A model generated the notes under the pieces. That model was not told where the DNA came from and did not search any database. It worked only from the letters and a program-made list of their open reading frames with translations. Source: an uncultured Clostridium sp. (GTDB taxonomy: Bacteria; Bacillota; Clostridia; Clostridiales; Clostridiaceae). Taken from it: a DNA stretch of 8,049 nucleotides. The translations under genes were made by a program, and so were the position numbers. Positions 5,261-8,049 of the stretch are shown here, piece by piece; within the stretch, counting starts at the first letter, position 1, and each line of letters begins with the position of its first letter. The DNA is taken from the NCBI GenBank assembly GCA_934777095.1, contig CAKVNP010000080.1:1-8049 (forward strand), read 5' to 3'.

Positions 5261-7555
5261 TTATTGGTAAATTTTCATATCCCAGTCCTTAGATAACATT
5301 TTACTATACCTATTATTAATGTATCTTTTATCAACGAAAAGTATTCTGCCTTTATCTTCCTCTGTTCTTATTACTCTTCCAGCAGACTGTAAAATCTTAT
5401 TTAAACCTGGATAAGTATAAGCATAATCAAAGCCATTTTCTCCATAATATTCAGCTATAATATTATTTTCTAAAGATACCTTTGGAAATCCTACACCTAC
5501 AACTGCTGCTCCAATAAGCCTTTTTCCTGGCAGATCAACACCTTCTGAAAACATACCGCCAACAACAGCAAAAGCTAATATTTTAGAATCATTTTGAAAA
5601 CTATCTAAAAACTCTTCTTTTTCCTTTTCGGACATGGCTTCTTTTTGCAGCATTGTATTTTCTTCTCCATATTTTTTTACATATTCAGCATAAACTTCTT
5701 TCATATACTCAAATGAAGGTAAAAATACTATATAATTTCCTTCCTCTTCATGAACAAATTTATTAATACATTGGCAAAGATGACTTATATTATTACGCCT
5801 CTCTTCATATCTCATATCAAGTGGATATACATATGTTTTTAAATTTTCTTTATCAAACGGTGAATCTAATCTTAATCTATAGCTATCATTATCTCCTCCT
5901 AATAAATCAACATAGTACTTAATAGGAAATAATGTTGCTGAAAATATTATTGTTGAATATGATGACTTTAATATTTCTTTTATATTTTCGGATGGGTCAA
6001 TACAAAAAATTTTAATTGTTACATCATTTTTTTCTCTTCTAATAATAGTAGTATATTTATCAGAATATAATTCACTTAATGAGGCAAATGATTTTATATC
6101 ATAATAAAACTGCAGGACTTCATCATATCCCTCTGTACCTTTTCCTTTTATTAGATAATCATCGGCTTCACTTATAAAAAACCTTATTTCCCTTATAATC
6201 TCTTTATATTCAGCATTATGATATAATATTCTTAAATTCTTTTCTTCTAATTCTCTTCTAATTTCAATTATTTCATTATTTATTCTCTTAGCAATTTTAT
6301 ATAAATTAGGCACTTTACCTTTAAGTATCTTACATACTGACATTACACTGCTTTTGGATATTTCTCCGCTGTACATATCCCTTGCTCTATTTACTAAATT
6401 ATGTGCTTCATCTATAAGAAGTATATTTTCCTGTCCTTGTTCTTCAAATATCCTTCTCAGCCTTACCCTTGGGTCAAATGCGTAATTATAGTCACATACT
6501 ATAGAATCACACCATCCTGTAAGTTCCAAAGACAATTCAAATGGACATACTTTATATTCTGCTGCATATTTAAGTATTACTTCTCTAGTAAATATATCTT
6601 CTTTATCAATTATTTCTTTTATTACTTTATTTAACTTAGAAAAATAATCCTTGGCATAAATACAATCATCTGCATTACATTTTACTTCATTATTTAAACA
6701 CATCTTTTCTTTAGCTGTAATACTTACTACTTTTATCTTAAGCCCATCATCTCTTAAATTAATATAGGCATTTTCAGCTACTACTCTAGTTATATTCTTA
6801 GAAGTTAAATAAATAATTCTTCCTCCTATGCCGTTGCCTATACTCTTCACTGCTGGAAAAATAGTTGAGATAGTCTTTCCTATTCCTGTAGGTGCCTGTG
6901 CAAACATAATTCCTTGCTGTTTCATAGCATTATAACAGTTTACTGCCAGCTCCCTTTGCCCTTTTCTATATGTAGGAAACGGAAACTTAATTTGATTTAT
7001 AGACTGATCCCTCTCTTCCAGAAGATTAATCTTAATAGATGCTATATTAATATACTCAGCAATAATTTCTTCTGCATATTGGCTTAGCTGCTCTAAAGTA
7101 TATTTCTTTTCAAAGCTCTTTACTTCATCAGTATTTAAATTATAATAACTTAATCTAATATATATGTCTGGCAGATCATTATTGAGGCAGTATATATATC
7201 CATATATCTTGCTTTGCGCCCAGTGCATTTCATTATATTCTTCATCTATATATATAAGGTTTTTATATGTAGATTTAATTTCCTCAATAATTACCTGATC
7301 TTTGTTTATTATTATTCCATCTATTCTTCCTTCAATTTGGAGAACTATATCATTTATGATGAAATCTCTCTGCAGTTTGATTTCTTTTTGGTAGTTTTCA
7401 TAAATCTTTTCATTGTCCTTCTGTAATTTTATATGTGCTTTTGTTCCTTCCAAGGCCCTTCCCCTTGAAATAAACCTGTCATCTAAGCTGCCACTTCTTA
7501 AAACGAGTTCAACTATTCCTCTTACAGATTCCTTTATGATTTTTCTTTCCTCCAT
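5261..7555 (-). CDS. PD-(D/E)XK nuclease / Fe-S DinG-XPD-type DNA helicase fusion
   Basis: This 764-residue protein is likely an ATP-dependent DNA helicase with an attached nuclease. The N-terminal domain (about 1-185) shows RecB/Cas4-type motifs: GTKAH with H41, GRIDG with D79, EEIKS with E92 and K94, and QSKIY with Q114 and Y118. The superfamily 2 helicase follows: YRKGQ (196-200), Walker A APTGIGKT (221-228), DEAH in LLIDEAHN (379-386), FSATL (538-542), GGMFSEGVDLPG (666-677) and motif VI QSAGRVIR (723-730). Four cysteines between Walker A and DEAH (C286, C293, C298, and C337 in VCPFE) fit the 4Fe-4S ligands of XPD/DinG enzymes; C349 and C354 are additional. All nuclease and ATPase key residues appear present, so both activities may be intact. 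AAGGACGG lies 9 nt before the ATG. Helicases of this class act in DNA repair or recombination; the exact role here is unknown. It follows a terminator, so its transcript starts in the 7556-7646 gap. Confidence 0.92.
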   Translation of the reverse strand: MEERKIIKESVRGIVELVLRSGSLDDRFISRGRALEGTKAHIKLQKDNEKIYENYQKEIKLQRDFIINDIVLQIEGRIDGIIINKDQVIIEEIKSTYKNLIYIDEEYNEMHWAQSKIYGYIYCLNNDLPDIYIRLSYYNLNTDEVKSFEKKYTLEQLSQYAEEIIAEYINIASIKINLLEERDQSINQIKFPFPTYRKGQRELAVNCYNAMKQQGIMFAQAPTGIGKTISTIFPAVKSIGNGIGGRIIYLTSKNITRVVAENAYINLRDDGLKIKVVSITAKEKMCLNNEVKCNADDCIYAKDYFSKLNKVIKEIIDKEDIFTREVILKYAAEYKVCPFELSLELTGWCDSIVCDYNYAFDPRVRLRRIFEEQGQENILLIDEAHNLVNRARDMYSGEISKSSVMSVCKILKGKVPNLYKIAKRINNEIIEIRRELEEKNLRILYHNAEYKEIIREIRFFISEADDYLIKGKGTEGYDEVLQFYYDIKSFASLSELYSDKYTTIIRREKNDVTIKIFCIDPSENIKEILKSSYSTIIFSATLFPIKYYVDLLGGDNDSYRLRLDSPFDKENLKTYVYPLDMRYEERRNNISHLCQCINKFVHEEEGNYIVFLPSFEYMKEVYAEYVKKYGEENTMLQKEAMSEKEKEEFLDSFQNDSKILAFAVVGGMFSEGVDLPGKRLIGAAVVGVGFPKVSLENNIIAEYYGENGFDYAYTYPGLNKILQSAGRVIRTEEDKGRILFVDKRYINNRYSKMLSKDWDMKIYQ

Positions 7556-7617
7556 AATAGATTACCGTCCTTACTATCATTTAATGAGCCTTATCTTAAT
7601 TATATATATATAAGTAT

Positions 7618-7642
7618 ATCCATTTATCGCGAATAAATGGAT
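7618..7642. repeat. 10-bp inverted repeat upstream of the helicase gene
   Basis: ATCCATTTAT (7618-7627) and ATAAATGGAT (7633-7642) are perfectly complementary around CGCGA. It lies about 63 bp before the helicase ATG and directly beside the neighbouring terminator. On the minus strand it is followed by an AT-repeat with TATAAT near 7600, so it could be an operator next to the helicase promoter, though no acceptable -35 is visible. Confidence 0.35.
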
Positions 7643-7646
7643 TAAT

Positions 7647-7680
7647 ATAAAAGACTACCACTTATGTGGTAGTCTTTTAT
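7647..7680 (-). terminator. Perfect 15-bp hairpin terminator after the small hypothetical gene
   Basis: ATAAAAGACTACCAC (7647-7661) and its exact complement (7666-7680) enclose a 4-nt loop. Each strand ends its stem in TCTTTTAT, the usual A/T-flanked bidirectional form. The stop codon of the upstream gene (7677-7679) lies within the stem. It separates that gene from the helicase. Confidence 0.88.
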
Positions 7681-7997
7681 GAATGGTATTCGTTAACCAG
7701 TCTTTGCACAATTTTCTTGATTGCACTTGCCTGCGCAATTAAAGATATTACTACAACGAATGTTCTTATACTATTTGCATCTTTTTCATTTAAATTTAAA
7801 TCTTTAATTATTCTATTAAGTTTTTCTTCATCAACAACATCTACTGTTAAGTAATCCTTAAAACTTTCATTTTGTGTCTCTGAGAAAATTTTGTATGCCA
7901 TTTCCCAAGAAATTATATCATCCGAACGATCATTTATCTCATTAAAAGCTAAACTAAATACTTTTTTGATTTCTTCAGTAGTTAATATTGGTCTCAT
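7677..7997 (-). CDS. Small hypothetical protein
   Basis: I do not recognise this protein. From the ATG at 7997 it has 106 residues starting MRPILTTEEIKKVFS. It looks soluble, mainly helical and acidic, with a central segment KDYLTVDVVDEEKLNRIIKD and a hydrophobic helix near the C-terminus (TFVVVISLIAQASAIKKIVQRL) before ending NEYHS. That helix has charged residues around it, so it is more likely a packing helix than a clear membrane anchor. The start is uncertain: an in-frame TTG at 8015 would add six residues, and the frame stays open to the right edge of the window. None of these starts has a good ribosome binding site. An extended -10-like TGGTATTAT at 8006-8014 would favour the ATG with almost no leader. 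It ends within its own terminator and appears to be transcribed apart from the helicase. Confidence 0.6.
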   Translation of the reverse strand: MRPILTTEEIKKVFSLAFNEINDRSDDIISWEMAYKIFSETQNESFKDYLTVDVVDEEKLNRIIKDLNLNEKDANSIRTFVVVISLIAQASAIKKIVQRLVNEYHS

Positions 7998-8049
7998 ATA
8001 GCTCAATAATACCAACTGAACTAAATGTATTTTTGTATAACCCCTCTTT

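Noticed and set aside
6401..6634. Plus-strand open frame of 77 codons, very rich in Phe, Tyr, Ile and Lys
   Set aside because: It is antisense to the helicase gene, and its composition is what reversed AT-rich coding DNA gives.

Overview
The window is very AT-rich and carries typical Firmicutes Shine-Dalgarno sequences (GGGAGG, AGAGGAG, AGGAGGTG). Its gene content (an AcpS/Nnr pair, a GerS-like spore protein, a YihY/BrkB membrane protein, an Fe-S helicase) points to a spore-forming Clostridium or close relative. That assignment rests on family recognition and base composition; no species is claimed. All credible genes lie on the minus strand, so transcription runs from high to low coordinates. 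I see no tRNA, rRNA, CRISPR array, transposase or phage gene.

Layout in the direction of transcription: (1) 7997-7677, a small hypothetical protein ending inside a perfect 15-bp hairpin terminator (7647-7680). (2) 7555-5261, a large fusion of a RecB/Cas4-like PD-(D/E)XK nuclease domain with an Fe-S DinG/XPD-type helicase. (3) 5186-4332, a YihY/BrkB membrane protein followed by a strong bidirectional-looking terminator (4259-4312). (4) A gene-free stretch dominated by a 180-bp imperfect inverted repeat (4049-4228). (5) 3982-3620, a short single-stranded DNA-binding protein without the usual acidic tip, followed by a second imperfect inverted repeat (3517-3611). (6) A probable operon 3257-374: a DUF6514-like protein, acpS, nnr and a GerS-like protein. 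(7) 373-1, AT-rich DNA with no recognised gene.

The last operon joins housekeeping enzymes (AcpS activates acyl carrier protein; Nnr repairs damaged NAD(P)H) to a gene resembling the cortex-modification and germination factor GerS. The helicase-nuclease and SSB fit DNA repair or processing, but separate promoters and terminators give no evidence that they form one system.

I did not find a clear new multi-gene system. The most unusual signal is the 180-bp inverted repeat just upstream of ssb. It has perfect 12-bp ends and roughly 60 paired positions, and is best read as a miniature inverted-repeat element or a long structured RNA. Secondary points are the overlapping three-arm repeat at the adjacent terminator, the tail-less SSB, and a likely misassigned start in the DUF6514-like gene.
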